Assembly: GCA_964634325.1 (NCBI GenBank)
Contig: CAZWJF010000001.1
Location: forward strand, 1-64,000
Reading direction: 5' to 3'
Source: JAJXWB01 sp964634325
GTDB lineage: Bacteria > Pseudomonadota > Alphaproteobacteria > Rhizobiales > Beijerinckiaceae
Length of the DNA stretch: 64,000 bases
Positions within the stretch are counted from its first letter, which is position 1; each line of letters opens with the position of its first letter. The position numbers were made by a program, and so were the translations under genes. The notes under the pieces are model-generated. The model saw only the letters and a program-made list of their open reading frames with translations. It was not told where the DNA came from and searched no databases. This document shows positions 23,027 through 30,981 of this stretch, piece by piece.

Positions 23027-24268
23027 ATGAGCGCCGAGGCGGGAGTCGTCATCGTGGGAGCCGGGCACGGCGGCGTGCAGGCGGCCGCCTCCCTGCGTGA
23101 AGAGGGTTATCAGGGGCCAATCGCTTTGGTCTGCGACGAGCCGCATGCGCCCTATCAGCGCCCGCCGCTGTCCAAGGCGTTCATGAAAGGCGACGCGACG
23201 GCGGATTCGCTGATCCTGCGCGGGCCGACGTATTATAGCGAGAAGAACATCGACCTGCGGCTCGGCGAACGCGTGGTCGCAATCGACCGCGCCGCCCACG
23301 TCGCAACGCTCGCGTCGGGCGAGGCGCTCGCCTATGCGCATCTGGTGTTGGCGACGGGCGCCATCGCGCGGCCTGCGCCATTCGCCGGCGCGGAGCTGGC
23401 GGGCGTCCTGACCCTGCGCGACATGAACGATGCGGCGCGGCTCAAGCCCTTGCTGGAGACGGCGCGCGATGTCGTCGTGATCGGCGCCGGGTTCATCGGG
23501 CTCGAATTCGCCGCGACTGCGGCCTCCAAGGGCGCGAACGTGCAGGTCGTCGAGGTCGCGCCGCGCGTGATGGGCCGTGCGGTCTCGCAGACGATATCGG
23601 ATTTCTACGCAGACGCGCATCGCGCGTTCGGGGTTCACCTGCACCTGGGCGCGGGCGTGGCCTCGGTCCAGGGCCAGGACGGACGCGTCGCGGCTGTGCA
23701 TCTGTCGGATGGGCGCCGCCTGCCCGCCGATCTCGTGCTGCTGGGGATCGGGATTCTCGCCAACGAGGCGCTTGCGGCAGCGGCAGGGCTCGCCGTCGAC
23801 AACGGGATCGTGGTGGATGCGGCCATGACGACTTCTGACCCCGACATCTCCGCGATCGGCGATTGCTGCGCCCACCCCAATCCCTACGCGGGCCGGATGT
23901 TCCGACTGGAATCCGTGCAGAACGCCACGGACCAGGCGCGCGTGGTCGCGCGCAAGCTTGCAGGCAAACCGGCCCAATATGACGCCCTGCCGTGGTTCTG
24001 GAGCGACCAGGGCGACCTGAAGCTCCAGATCGCCGGGCTCAACATGGGCTGCGACCAGTTCGTGACGCGTGGCGATCCGGGCGCCCGTTCCTTTTCGGTC
24101 TTCGGCTTTTCCGGCGGTCGGTTGCGCGTCGTCGAATCCGTCAATCGGGCGGCCGACCACATGATCGCGCGCAGGATGATCGCCGCCGGCGCGCCATTGA
24201 CGCCGGAGGAAGCGGCCGACCCGTCCTTCGACCTGAAGGCGCGCGCCATGGCCAAGCCGGGCGGCTGA
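23027..24268 (+). CDS. FAD-dependent ferredoxin/rubredoxin reductase-like oxidoreductase
   Basis: A 413-residue protein of the putidaredoxin/rhodocoxin reductase group: FAD loop VVIVGAGHGGVQAA (residues 8-21), PYQRPPLSKAFM, the NAD loop VVVIGAGFIGLEFA, and the second FAD motif ISAIGDC, ending with the C-terminal domain (WFWSDQGDLKLQIAG). Such enzymes pass electrons from NADH to a small ferredoxin that feeds a P450 or dioxygenase. No ferredoxin or oxygenase gene is adjacent. ATG 23027 is chosen because GGAG lies six bases upstream; an ATG at 23021 would lie on top of it. Confidence 0.9.
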   Translation: MSAEAGVVIVGAGHGGVQAAASLREEGYQGPIALVCDEPHAPYQRPPLSKAFMKGDATADSLILRGPTYYSEKNIDLRLGERVVAIDRAAHVATLASGEALAYAHLVLATGAIARPAPFAGAELAGVLTLRDMNDAARLKPLLETARDVVVIGAGFIGLEFAATAASKGANVQVVEVAPRVMGRAVSQTISDFYADAHRAFGVHLHLGAGVASVQGQDGRVAAVHLSDGRRLPADLVLLGIGILANEALAAAAGLAVDNGIVVDAAMTTSDPDISAIGDCCAHPNPYAGRMFRLESVQNATDQARVVARKLAGKPAQYDALPWFWSDQGDLKLQIAGLNMGCDQFVTRGDPGARSFSVFGFSGGRLRVVESVNRAADHMIARRMIAAGAPLTPEEAADPSFDLKARAMAKPGG

Positions 24269-24361
24269 TCCCAAGCGCCGCCTGCGCCGTCCGGCGAAGT
24301 TCATCCATTCTTAAGCCGCGTTCACTAACGTCGCGTCCGATATGCGCGTCGGAGACCCGCG

Positions 24362-24736
24362 ATGACCAGGCACGGCACGAACGGCCGCCGATTGGGGTTC
24401 AGGGCCCCGACATCGGCCCGCGCGCGCGTTTATGACGATGCGGGACGTTCGGTCGAGGTGTTGCTCAAGGACCTGTCCGCGCATGGCGCACGACTTGCCG
24501 CTGCGGCTGAGGCGTCGATTCCCCGCAAGTTCCTGATGCGCTTCGGCGAATACGAAGCGCGTGGGGAAGTCGTCTGGCGCAAGGGCGGCGAAATCGGCGT
24601 GCGCTTTATCGTTCCGGGCGAGGAGGAGGGCCGCGTTCGCCCCCGCGTCGCGGCTCCGGTCAAGAAAACCCCGATCGAAGACCTTCGCGGCGCAGTCAAG
24701 CGCCGCCGGCGCGTTTTCGGATTTCTGTTCAGCTGA
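24362..24736 (+). CDS. PilZ domain protein
   Basis: A 124-residue protein with the two c-di-GMP-binding motifs of PilZ: R-x3-R (Arg10 and Arg14 in RLGFR) and D-x-S-x2-G (Asp37, Ser39, Gly42 in KDLSAHG). The domain fills residues 8 to about 90; the rest is a basic tail (KRRRRVFGF). It should be a cytoplasmic c-di-GMP receptor affecting motility, surface polysaccharide or adhesion. ATG 24362 has GGAG upstream. It converges tail to tail with the next gene without any gap. Confidence 0.88.
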   Translation: MTRHGTNGRRLGFRAPTSARARVYDDAGRSVEVLLKDLSAHGARLAAAAEASIPRKFLMRFGEYEARGEVVWRKGGEIGVRFIVPGEEEGRVRPRVAAPVKKTPIEDLRGAVKRRRRVFGFLFS

Positions 24737-25321
24737 TCAGCGCGACGAAACGCGGATCAGCTTGCCCAGCGACGTTCCGACCGATCCGATCGAATCGCGC
24801 ATTGATTCTCCGATGCCGCCGATGTGCCGCATCAGGTCTGCGCCAGACGGCACAAGGCGCGCGAGAGGCGAGCCAGACGTCTGGGGCTGCGCTGCTTGCG
24901 CCGTCTCGACACGTGCAGCCGGCGAATGACGCAGGTCGGCGGGCCGGACAGGCGGCAGCGGCGCGGCGGCAGCGACCTTGAGCTTCGGAATTTGCGGCGG
25001 CAGCGGCGCCAAAGCCACGGGCGCGATCGAGGGAGGCGCAACATCCCGCACGGGTTCGGTCGTCCACGCGAACCCGGGTTTGAAATTGCGAATGCTTTGG
25101 TCGGCTGCGGCTTCGCGCGGATAGAAGACCAGCTCGCGCTTCTCGATCTGACCGGCGTCGAGCCGAACGATGCTCTTGGTCTCCGCGGCGACCGGCGCCG
25201 ATGCGATCATGCGCGCGCCCTGAGCGAGAACGCCCCCGAGCAGCAGCGCGGCGGCCGCCAACGCATACATCTCCCTGCGGTCGGGTCTGGTTTCGCCCCG
25301 CAATATCTGGACAAGCGACAT
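24737..25321 (-). CDS. Hypothetical membrane-anchored Pro/Ala-rich protein
   Basis: A 194-residue protein with one transmembrane segment near the N-terminus (YALAAAALLLGGVLAQG, about 19-35), then a Pro/Ala-rich linker (PPSIAPVALAPLPPQIPKLK) and a small C-terminal helical part (SGADLMRHIGGIGESMRDSI). It would be anchored in the inner membrane with a periplasmic domain. I do not recognise a family. No clear operon partner; the DUF169 gene upstream on the same strand is 92 bases away. Confidence 0.6.
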   Translation of the reverse strand: MSLVQILRGETRPDRREMYALAAAALLLGGVLAQGARMIASAPVAAETKSIVRLDAGQIEKRELVFYPREAAADQSIRNFKPGFAWTTEPVRDVAPPSIAPVALAPLPPQIPKLKVAAAAPLPPVRPADLRHSPAARVETAQAAQPQTSGSPLARLVPSGADLMRHIGGIGESMRDSIGSVGTSLGKLIRVSSR

Positions 25322-25413
25322 CGTCTTGGCCCCTCAACCTTTCGAGAAGATTTGAGCGGCGGATTTGGTCGAATTGAAGGCCGCAATTTGGCGGTCGACC
25401 CGCGGCAGCGCGG

Positions 25414-26193
25414 CTATCCCTTGGCGCGGTCCGGATAGGAAACAGCCATCCCGTCCCGGACGTCCTGCTGCACGCCGTATTGCGGGAATGGGTACCGAAA
25501 GCCGTTCTTGGCCAGCGCCTCCATGCCTTCGATCGCCTTGGCGAGCATCTCCGGGGGAAGCGCCATCAGCATTTCGTCGTCTAGAACGCCGCCGTAGCGC
25601 CGCTCCGCGAAACAAGGGATCGACAGCGAGGGTTCGCGCCGCGTCAACGCCCGTCCCCAGGAATCGGCGCATGCGCTCTCGCCGACCACGCTCCAGTCGA
25701 AACGTTTGTAGCCCGCCCATTGCAGGCCGTTGATGAAGTAGATCATCGCGCCCGGCGTCGCGTAAAAGAGCGCGATGTCCGGGTCGGCGATCCGGCCGGA
25801 GGCGAGCGGCGCCACGGCGAGAGCCTCGTAGCGCCCGTCCGGCACGCAATGCATGGACGCTTGGTGGGCGCCGGCGTCCTCGAGCGTCGAATACCAGACG
25901 CCGGTCATGTGCTTGCCCGACTTCCACTCATCCGTCTTGGCGCCGCCGAGCCCTACGACCGCCCGGCACTGCGCGCCGACAAGGTCGTCGGCGGTGATCC
26001 CCACCGTCCAGCCGAGCCGTGCGGCCTGCCCGACGATCTGGTCGAGCGTATGTACGGCCTTGGGACGGCGGATTCGCGGGATCGCCTCCATGTCCGCCCG
26101 GCTCTCGAACAATTTCATGCAGAACGGTATCGAGCGAAGTTTCAGAAGGCTTTCGAGGCGCGTAGCTGCGGCTCCGGCGTTTTCCGGCATCAT
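25414..26193 (-). CDS. DUF169 family protein
   Basis: A 259-residue protein of the DUF169 family, recognised by LLKLRSIPFCMKLFESRADMEAIPRIRRP at the N-terminus, the cysteine in LVGAQCRAVVGLG, and the SIPCFAERRYG segment. The family has no settled function; conserved cysteines suggest a cofactor or redox role. GGGAGGAAA directly before the ATG pair at 26193 supports the start. It is divergent from the flavin reductase-like gene. Confidence 0.8.
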   Translation of the reverse strand: MMPENAGAAATRLESLLKLRSIPFCMKLFESRADMEAIPRIRRPKAVHTLDQIVGQAARLGWTVGITADDLVGAQCRAVVGLGGAKTDEWKSGKHMTGVWYSTLEDAGAHQASMHCVPDGRYEALAVAPLASGRIADPDIALFYATPGAMIYFINGLQWAGYKRFDWSVVGESACADSWGRALTRREPSLSIPCFAERRYGGVLDDEMLMALPPEMLAKAIEGMEALAKNGFRYPFPQYGVQQDVRDGMAVSYPDRAKG

Positions 26194-26329
26194 TTTCCTC
26201 CCGTTTGGTCCGATGATGCGCAGAATGCCGGCGGACGCAACGCGGGCCTTTCGTTTTCACCCCTGCGAAACCTATATGTGGCCTTATCGTAGTCCGGGCG
26301 GAGCCGACCGGCCCGAGAGGGAAGCCTGA

Positions 26330-26836
26330 ATGCTGCATGTCCAACGCCGCCAAAGCGCGCCTCCGCTGGTCGACCGGTTTCGCTCGGCCATGCGCAGGAC
26401 TGCGGCGGGCGTCGCCATCGTCACGACGCACGGCCCGGCCGGGCGAGGCGGCATCACGGTTTCAAGTTTCAGTTCCCTGTCGCTTGAACCGCCGTCCGTT
26501 ATCGTCTGCATCCGGCGCGAGAGCGCCACTCTGGAGCGTATTCTGGCCAACGGCGTGTTCGCGGCGAATGTCTTGGCGGAGGACCAGGCGGGGCTGGCGG
26601 AGGCGTTCGCCTCGCCAGCGACGCCGCATGACCGCAGGTTTGCGCTCGGGCAATGGAACGACGCGGCGCCCGGCGGCCCGATTCTGACCGGAGCTGTCGC
26701 CTGTATCGATTGCAAGGTCGCGGATATTTTCGATTACGGGTCCCACCGAATTCTGATCGGCGAGGCTCTGGACGCGGTATCGCATGCGGGCCGTCCGCTG
26801 ATTTACGCGGAGCAGGGCTTCCACAGGCTCCCCTGA
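26330..26836 (+). CDS. Flavin reductase-like, FMN-binding split-barrel protein
   Basis: A 168-residue protein of the DIM6/NTAB flavin reductase group: FRSAMRRTAAGVAIVTTHG followed by GITVSSFSSLSLEPPSVIVCI and the LANGVFAANVLAEDQ block. Such proteins reduce FMN with NAD(P)H and pass it to a two-component monooxygenase. No oxygenase gene lies next to it, so its partner is unknown. The start at ATG 26330 has AGGGAAG upstream. It converges with the PhaC-like gene, five bases apart. Confidence 0.85.
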   Translation: MLHVQRRQSAPPLVDRFRSAMRRTAAGVAIVTTHGPAGRGGITVSSFSSLSLEPPSVIVCIRRESATLERILANGVFAANVLAEDQAGLAEAFASPATPHDRRFALGQWNDAAPGGPILTGAVACIDCKVADIFDYGSHRILIGEALDAVSHAGRPLIYAEQGFHRLP

Positions 26837-26841
26837 CCGCG

Positions 26842-27876
26842 TCAGCCTTTCAGCCAAGCGGCGATCTCGCGCCATTCGTTTTCGAGCGTCGCGCGTCCCA
26901 TGAACAGGGACAGGTGGCCGCAATCGGATTGCGCCTGCATGCGATCCGCCGCCGGCGTCGCGACGAGGTCGAGGGCGGCCAAGGCTTGAGGCGGCGGCGC
27001 TATGGCGTCGCGCGCACCTGTCAGGACATAAATCGGGGCGGAGATCGCGGAGAGCGGCGCCGGGCGGCCGAACGCAGGGAAAACGCCGTCCGCGAGCCGG
27101 TTTTCCCGGAACAGCCACACGAGAACCTGCATGTAGTAACGGCCGGGCAAGTTTACCGCGCGCGCGTCCCACGCCGCGTAACGCGCAAGCAGGCCGGACG
27201 GGCAGGGGGGATCGACCTGCAGAATGTCGCAGGCGTCGGACTCCGCGTCTCCCATCGCCCGAAACGACGCCAGCGTCGAGCGCCCGGACACAAGTCCGTT
27301 CGCGGCGGAGATCAGTTCCTCCACGTATTGCGGGACGACGCTTCGCGCGGATTGGGCGATCTGCGACGGAAAGGACGTGTCGACCGGGGCGCCGGCGACC
27401 GCGAGTCGTCGCGCCTTGCCGGGAAAAGCCGCCGCATAGAGCAGCGACAGCCAGCCGCCCTGGCACAGTCCGACGAGGTTCGGGACGGCGCCCAACAAGT
27501 CCACAGCGACATTCAGGTCGGCGAGATAGGCGTCGATCGTGAATGAGCGCATTGCAGGCGTCGCGGACTTCCATTCGGTCACCGCGATCGGTCCGAGCCC
27601 TTCCCGGGCGAGGCGTTCGACCAGACTATGGCGCGGCGCCAGATCGGCGATGCCGGCGTCGTGAACGGCGAACGGCGCGACGATCAGAGTCGGCGGACCG
27701 GACGCGTCGTCGGTTCGGAAACGACGCAGCCGCATTGTCGGCGTGTCTGCGACAATATCGTTGGGCGTGGCCCACTCGATCTCCGGCTTTTCGCTTGCAG
27801 CCGCCATGAGGCCGAGGCCAAGCCGCAAGGGCCAAAGCCAAAGATCAAATGCGGTCTGATCGTCCTCCACGCGCAT
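26842..27876 (-). CDS. PhaC-like alpha/beta hydrolase
   Basis: A 344-residue alpha/beta hydrolase whose nucleophile elbow is GLCQG (136-140) with Cys138 in place of Ser. This is the hallmark of polyhydroxyalkanoate synthases, supported by the TLIVAPFAVHDAG entry strand, TEWKSATPAMRSFTIDAYLADL, an Asp in TGARDAIAPP and a His in SDCGHLSLFMG. It is much shorter than true PhaC (about 580 residues), so a depolymerase or acyltransferase role is possible. ATG 27876 sits directly after a GGGAG; an open frame to 28023 adds a basic tail of low credibility. No PHA genes are adjacent. Confidence 0.75.
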   Translation of the reverse strand: MRVEDDQTAFDLWLWPLRLGLGLMAAASEKPEIEWATPNDIVADTPTMRLRRFRTDDASGPPTLIVAPFAVHDAGIADLAPRHSLVERLAREGLGPIAVTEWKSATPAMRSFTIDAYLADLNVAVDLLGAVPNLVGLCQGGWLSLLYAAAFPGKARRLAVAGAPVDTSFPSQIAQSARSVVPQYVEELISAANGLVSGRSTLASFRAMGDAESDACDILQVDPPCPSGLLARYAAWDARAVNLPGRYYMQVLVWLFRENRLADGVFPAFGRPAPLSAISAPIYVLTGARDAIAPPPQALAALDLVATPAADRMQAQSDCGHLSLFMGRATLENEWREIAAWLKG

Positions 27877-28086
27877 CTCCCTGCCCTGATAGAAGCGCGG
27901 TCGCTCCGATCGACGCAAGACAATTCGCTTCCCGCGGGCGGCCGAGCCGTCGCCGAATTTTCGCCGCGCGCTGGCGACATTCCAGACAAATGCGGGCGAT
28001 TTGCCGCGATGCGGCGCCTTCACGAGCGCGTTAACGGTCGTTAACTATCCAGCATCTGCGGATTCGGATAAGTCTGCGGAGGGAGT

Positions 28087-29646
28087 TTGCGCTGGCGGAC
28101 GGCCGCGTCGCGTATACGATGGGAATGTTCATTGCCGGCGTCTCTACTGTGCCGATCGGGCGGCAAGCTCCGTCTCGCCATCGCCCTGACTGCCGGAGTT
28201 TCCGTCGGCGGATGCGATTTCGGCTGGGACAAGCCCTCCTTTCAGACGCCTGATCCGCCGAAATTCAGAGCGGCCGCCGAAAAAGCCGCCGAACCTGTTT
28301 CCGAGCGTTGGGCGGACACGTTCGGGTCGAAGGAGCTCTCGGCGCTGGTCGACCGGGCGCTGAGCGACAATCTGGACATCGCCGCGGCAATTGCGCGGAT
28401 CGATCAAGCGGACGCGCAGGCCAAGGTGTCGTCCGCGCCGCTGTTTCCGCTCGCTACGTTCAACGGATCGTCGCAGCGCGCGCGAACGCCCGGCACAGCC
28501 GCGAGCATGCTGCCGCCCAAGCAGGACGACGGAACCTACAATTTCACCGGCTCATACCGATCGCTCAATTCGCTCGGCCTGACCGCCAGCTACGAGATCG
28601 ACTTCTGGGGCAAGAACCGAAACGCCTCCGGCGCCGCCCGTCTGCTGGCGGAGGCGAGCCGCTACGACAGGTCCGTGGTCCAGCTGGCGACCGTCGCTTC
28701 GCTGGTCAATTCCTATTTGGCCGTGCTCGGCGCACAGGACCGGCTGCGGATCGCACGCGACAACGTGCGGATCGCCTCGGAGGTATTGCAGGCGATCAAG
28801 GCGCGTGTGGCCGTCGGAACCGCCTCCGAACTCGACCTCGCCCAACAGGAGAGCGTGCTCGCCACGCAGCGCGCGAATATTCCGACGCTCGAACAGACGG
28901 TGCAGCAGACCCGGAACCTGATCGCCGTGCTGGTGGGCCAGACGCCGGAGAGCTTCGACATCCGGGGCGGCAGCCTCGGCGCGCTGCGCGCGCCGCGCGT
29001 GCAGCCGGGCCTGCCCTCGCAATTGTTGCTGCGCCGGCCTGACGTCGCCGAGGCGGAAGCGAAGGTGGCCTCGGCCGATCTCTCGGTAGCGCAGGCGCGG
29101 GCCGCCATGTTCCCATCGATCTCGCTCACGGGATCGTATGGCGTGGAAGCGCAATTGTTGAAGTTCCTGTTCCGGCCGGAAGCGGTCGCATGGAGCTACG
29201 CCGGGCAGTTGGCGCGTCCGATCCTGGACGGACGAAATTTGCAGGGTCAGCTCGATCTGCAACGCGGCAAGTACGCCGAATTGCTGCACGACTACCACAA
29301 GCAGATCCTGACAGCCTTCTCCGACGTCGAAAATGCGCTCGTCGCCGTGCAGAAAAATGCAGAGCGCGAGCGATTGCAGCGTGCGGCCGCCGCCGCCTCG
29401 CGGCGGGCCTACAATGCGTCGATCCAGCGCATGCGGGAAGGCACGATCGACATCGTCACCCTCTCGACGACTCAAACCACCCTGTTCCAGAATCTCGATC
29501 TGGTTTCGCAGACGCAGCTTGCGCGCTTCCAGGCGCTCGTCTCGCTCTATCAGGCCTTGGGCGGCGGCTGGTCGCAACCGAACAAAGACATTGCGCGCCT
29601 GCAGGAGGGCGAGGCCTTCAGCGATCCCAAGGGGCTCATACCGTGA
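28087..29646 (+). CDS. RND efflux outer-membrane lipoprotein (NodT/OprM type)
   Basis: A TolC-like outer-membrane channel with an N-terminal hydrophobic stretch ending in a lipobox (AGVSVGGC) and two repeats of the family: ELSALVDRALSDNLDIAAAIARI and LLLRRPDVAEAEAKVASADLSVAQARAAMFPSISL, plus the coiled helices around ALVAVQKNAERERLQRAAAAASRRAY. It forms the exit duct of the pump encoded by the next three genes. TTG 28087 has GGAG five bases upstream and gives 519 residues; TTG 28132 gives 504 and a more typical signal peptide length. Its stop overlaps the adaptor start as GTGA. Confidence 0.88.
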   Translation: MRWRTAASRIRWECSLPASLLCRSGGKLRLAIALTAGVSVGGCDFGWDKPSFQTPDPPKFRAAAEKAAEPVSERWADTFGSKELSALVDRALSDNLDIAAAIARIDQADAQAKVSSAPLFPLATFNGSSQRARTPGTAASMLPPKQDDGTYNFTGSYRSLNSLGLTASYEIDFWGKNRNASGAARLLAEASRYDRSVVQLATVASLVNSYLAVLGAQDRLRIARDNVRIASEVLQAIKARVAVGTASELDLAQQESVLATQRANIPTLEQTVQQTRNLIAVLVGQTPESFDIRGGSLGALRAPRVQPGLPSQLLLRRPDVAEAEAKVASADLSVAQARAAMFPSISLTGSYGVEAQLLKFLFRPEAVAWSYAGQLARPILDGRNLQGQLDLQRGKYAELLHDYHKQILTAFSDVENALVAVQKNAERERLQRAAAAASRRAYNASIQRMREGTIDIVTLSTTQTTLFQNLDLVSQTQLARFQALVSLYQALGGGWSQPNKDIARLQEGEAFSDPKGLIP

Positions 29647-30962
29647 AGCGGTTCTATCTGCTCGTCGCGCTCGTCGCCGTCCTTGGCTACGTCGGCTGGC
29701 GCGCCGGCTATCTGCATCTGCCGTCGTCCAAGACCGGCTCGGACGACACATTTACGCCGGGCGGCGGTGGACCGGGCGGGCCCAGCCCGACGATGGGCGA
29801 CGGACGCGGCGGCGATGGGACCGTTGTGATTACAGCCCGCGACATACGCACGGCCGATGTGCCAGTGACGCTTGACGCGATCGGCACGGCGCAGGCTCTC
29901 AACACCGTGACGGTGAAGCCGCAGGTCGACGGCAAACTCATCGAAGTGAATTTCAAGGAAGGACAGGACGTCAAGGCCGGCGACGTCCTCGCGCGGATCG
30001 ATCCGACCACCTATCAGGCGCAATACGATCAGGCAGTCGCCAAGAAGGCGCAGGACGAAGCGCAACTCGCCAATGCAAAGATCGATCTCGACCGTTATGC
30101 GAAGTTGGCGCAGGGGAATTTCGGGCCGAAACAGCAGGCTGACACGCAGCGCGCACTGGTCGCCCAACTCGACGCCCAGGTCAAACAGGATCAGGCCACC
30201 ATCGACAATACGAAGGCCGTTCTAGGCTACACGACGATCCGCTCGCCGCTCGCCGGACGCACGGGCATCAGGCTGGTCGACCCCGGCAATGTGGTTCAGG
30301 CGGCGAGTTCGACGGGTCTGGTCGTGATCACGCAGATCAAGCCGATTGCGGTGGTGTTCACCATGGCGCAGCAGAATCTGCGGACGATCAACGCCGCTCT
30401 CGCGAAGGGCCCGCTCGACGCCCAGGCGCTCGACTCGGGCAGTTCGACCACGGTCGCGCGCGGGCAGGTGACGGTCGTCGACAATCAGGTCGACCCGACG
30501 ACGGGGACAGTCAAGATCAAGGCGGTCTTCGACAATTCCGACATCGCGCTTTGGCCGGGTCAATTCGTCAATGTGCGCCTGACTGTCGACGTGCTCAAAG
30601 GCGCGATCGTGGCGCCGACGGCGGCTGTGCAGCGCGGGCAGAGCGGCGCTTTCGTCTATGTTGTGAAAGACAACGGAACGGTCGCACAGACGGCCGTCGT
30701 CGTCGGGCAACAGAACGAGCGATTTGCGGTCATTCAATCCGGCCTCGCGCCGCCGGCGCGAGTCGCAACGACCGGCTTTGCGCGTCTGCGCGACGGCGCC
30801 AAGGTGCGCGTGATCGAAGCTAGCGCAGGGGGCGCGCAATCGCAGGACGAAAGCGCCGCTGCGCCGGCGACGGATGCGCCGGCCGCAGGCGGCGCAAGCG
30901 AACGGCGGCGTCAGGGGCGGCGCGGCGGGCCTGGCGGCGGCGCGTCGACGCCATCGCAATGA
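29643..30962 (+). CDS. RND efflux periplasmic adaptor (MdtA-like)
   Basis: A 439-residue membrane fusion protein: an N-terminal anchor (VKRFYLLVALVAVLGYVGW), a Gly-rich linker, the lipoyl half-motifs NTVTVKPQVDGKLIEVNFKEGQDVKAGDVLARID, a coiled hairpin (YDQAVAKKAQDEAQLANAKID) and the beta-barrel domain (GQVTVVDNQVDPTTGTVKIKAVFDN). It bridges the pump and the outer-membrane channel. GTG 29643 overlaps the upstream stop. The C-terminal 40 residues are low complexity (Ala, Pro, Gly, Arg). Confidence 0.92.
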   Translation: MKRFYLLVALVAVLGYVGWRAGYLHLPSSKTGSDDTFTPGGGGPGGPSPTMGDGRGGDGTVVITARDIRTADVPVTLDAIGTAQALNTVTVKPQVDGKLIEVNFKEGQDVKAGDVLARIDPTTYQAQYDQAVAKKAQDEAQLANAKIDLDRYAKLAQGNFGPKQQADTQRALVAQLDAQVKQDQATIDNTKAVLGYTTIRSPLAGRTGIRLVDPGNVVQAASSTGLVVITQIKPIAVVFTMAQQNLRTINAALAKGPLDAQALDSGSSTTVARGQVTVVDNQVDPTTGTVKIKAVFDNSDIALWPGQFVNVRLTVDVLKGAIVAPTAAVQRGQSGAFVYVVKDNGTVAQTAVVVGQQNERFAVIQSGLAPPARVATTGFARLRDGAKVRVIEASAGGAQSQDESAAAPATDAPAAGGASERRRQGRRGGPGGGASTPSQ

Positions 30963-30981
30963 TGCAGGAGAGCCGGCGCCC

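Noticed and set aside
22829..24304. Upstream extension of the leftward membrane protein frame
   Set aside because: It is antisense to the flavoprotein gene at 23027 and lacks hydrophobic segments.
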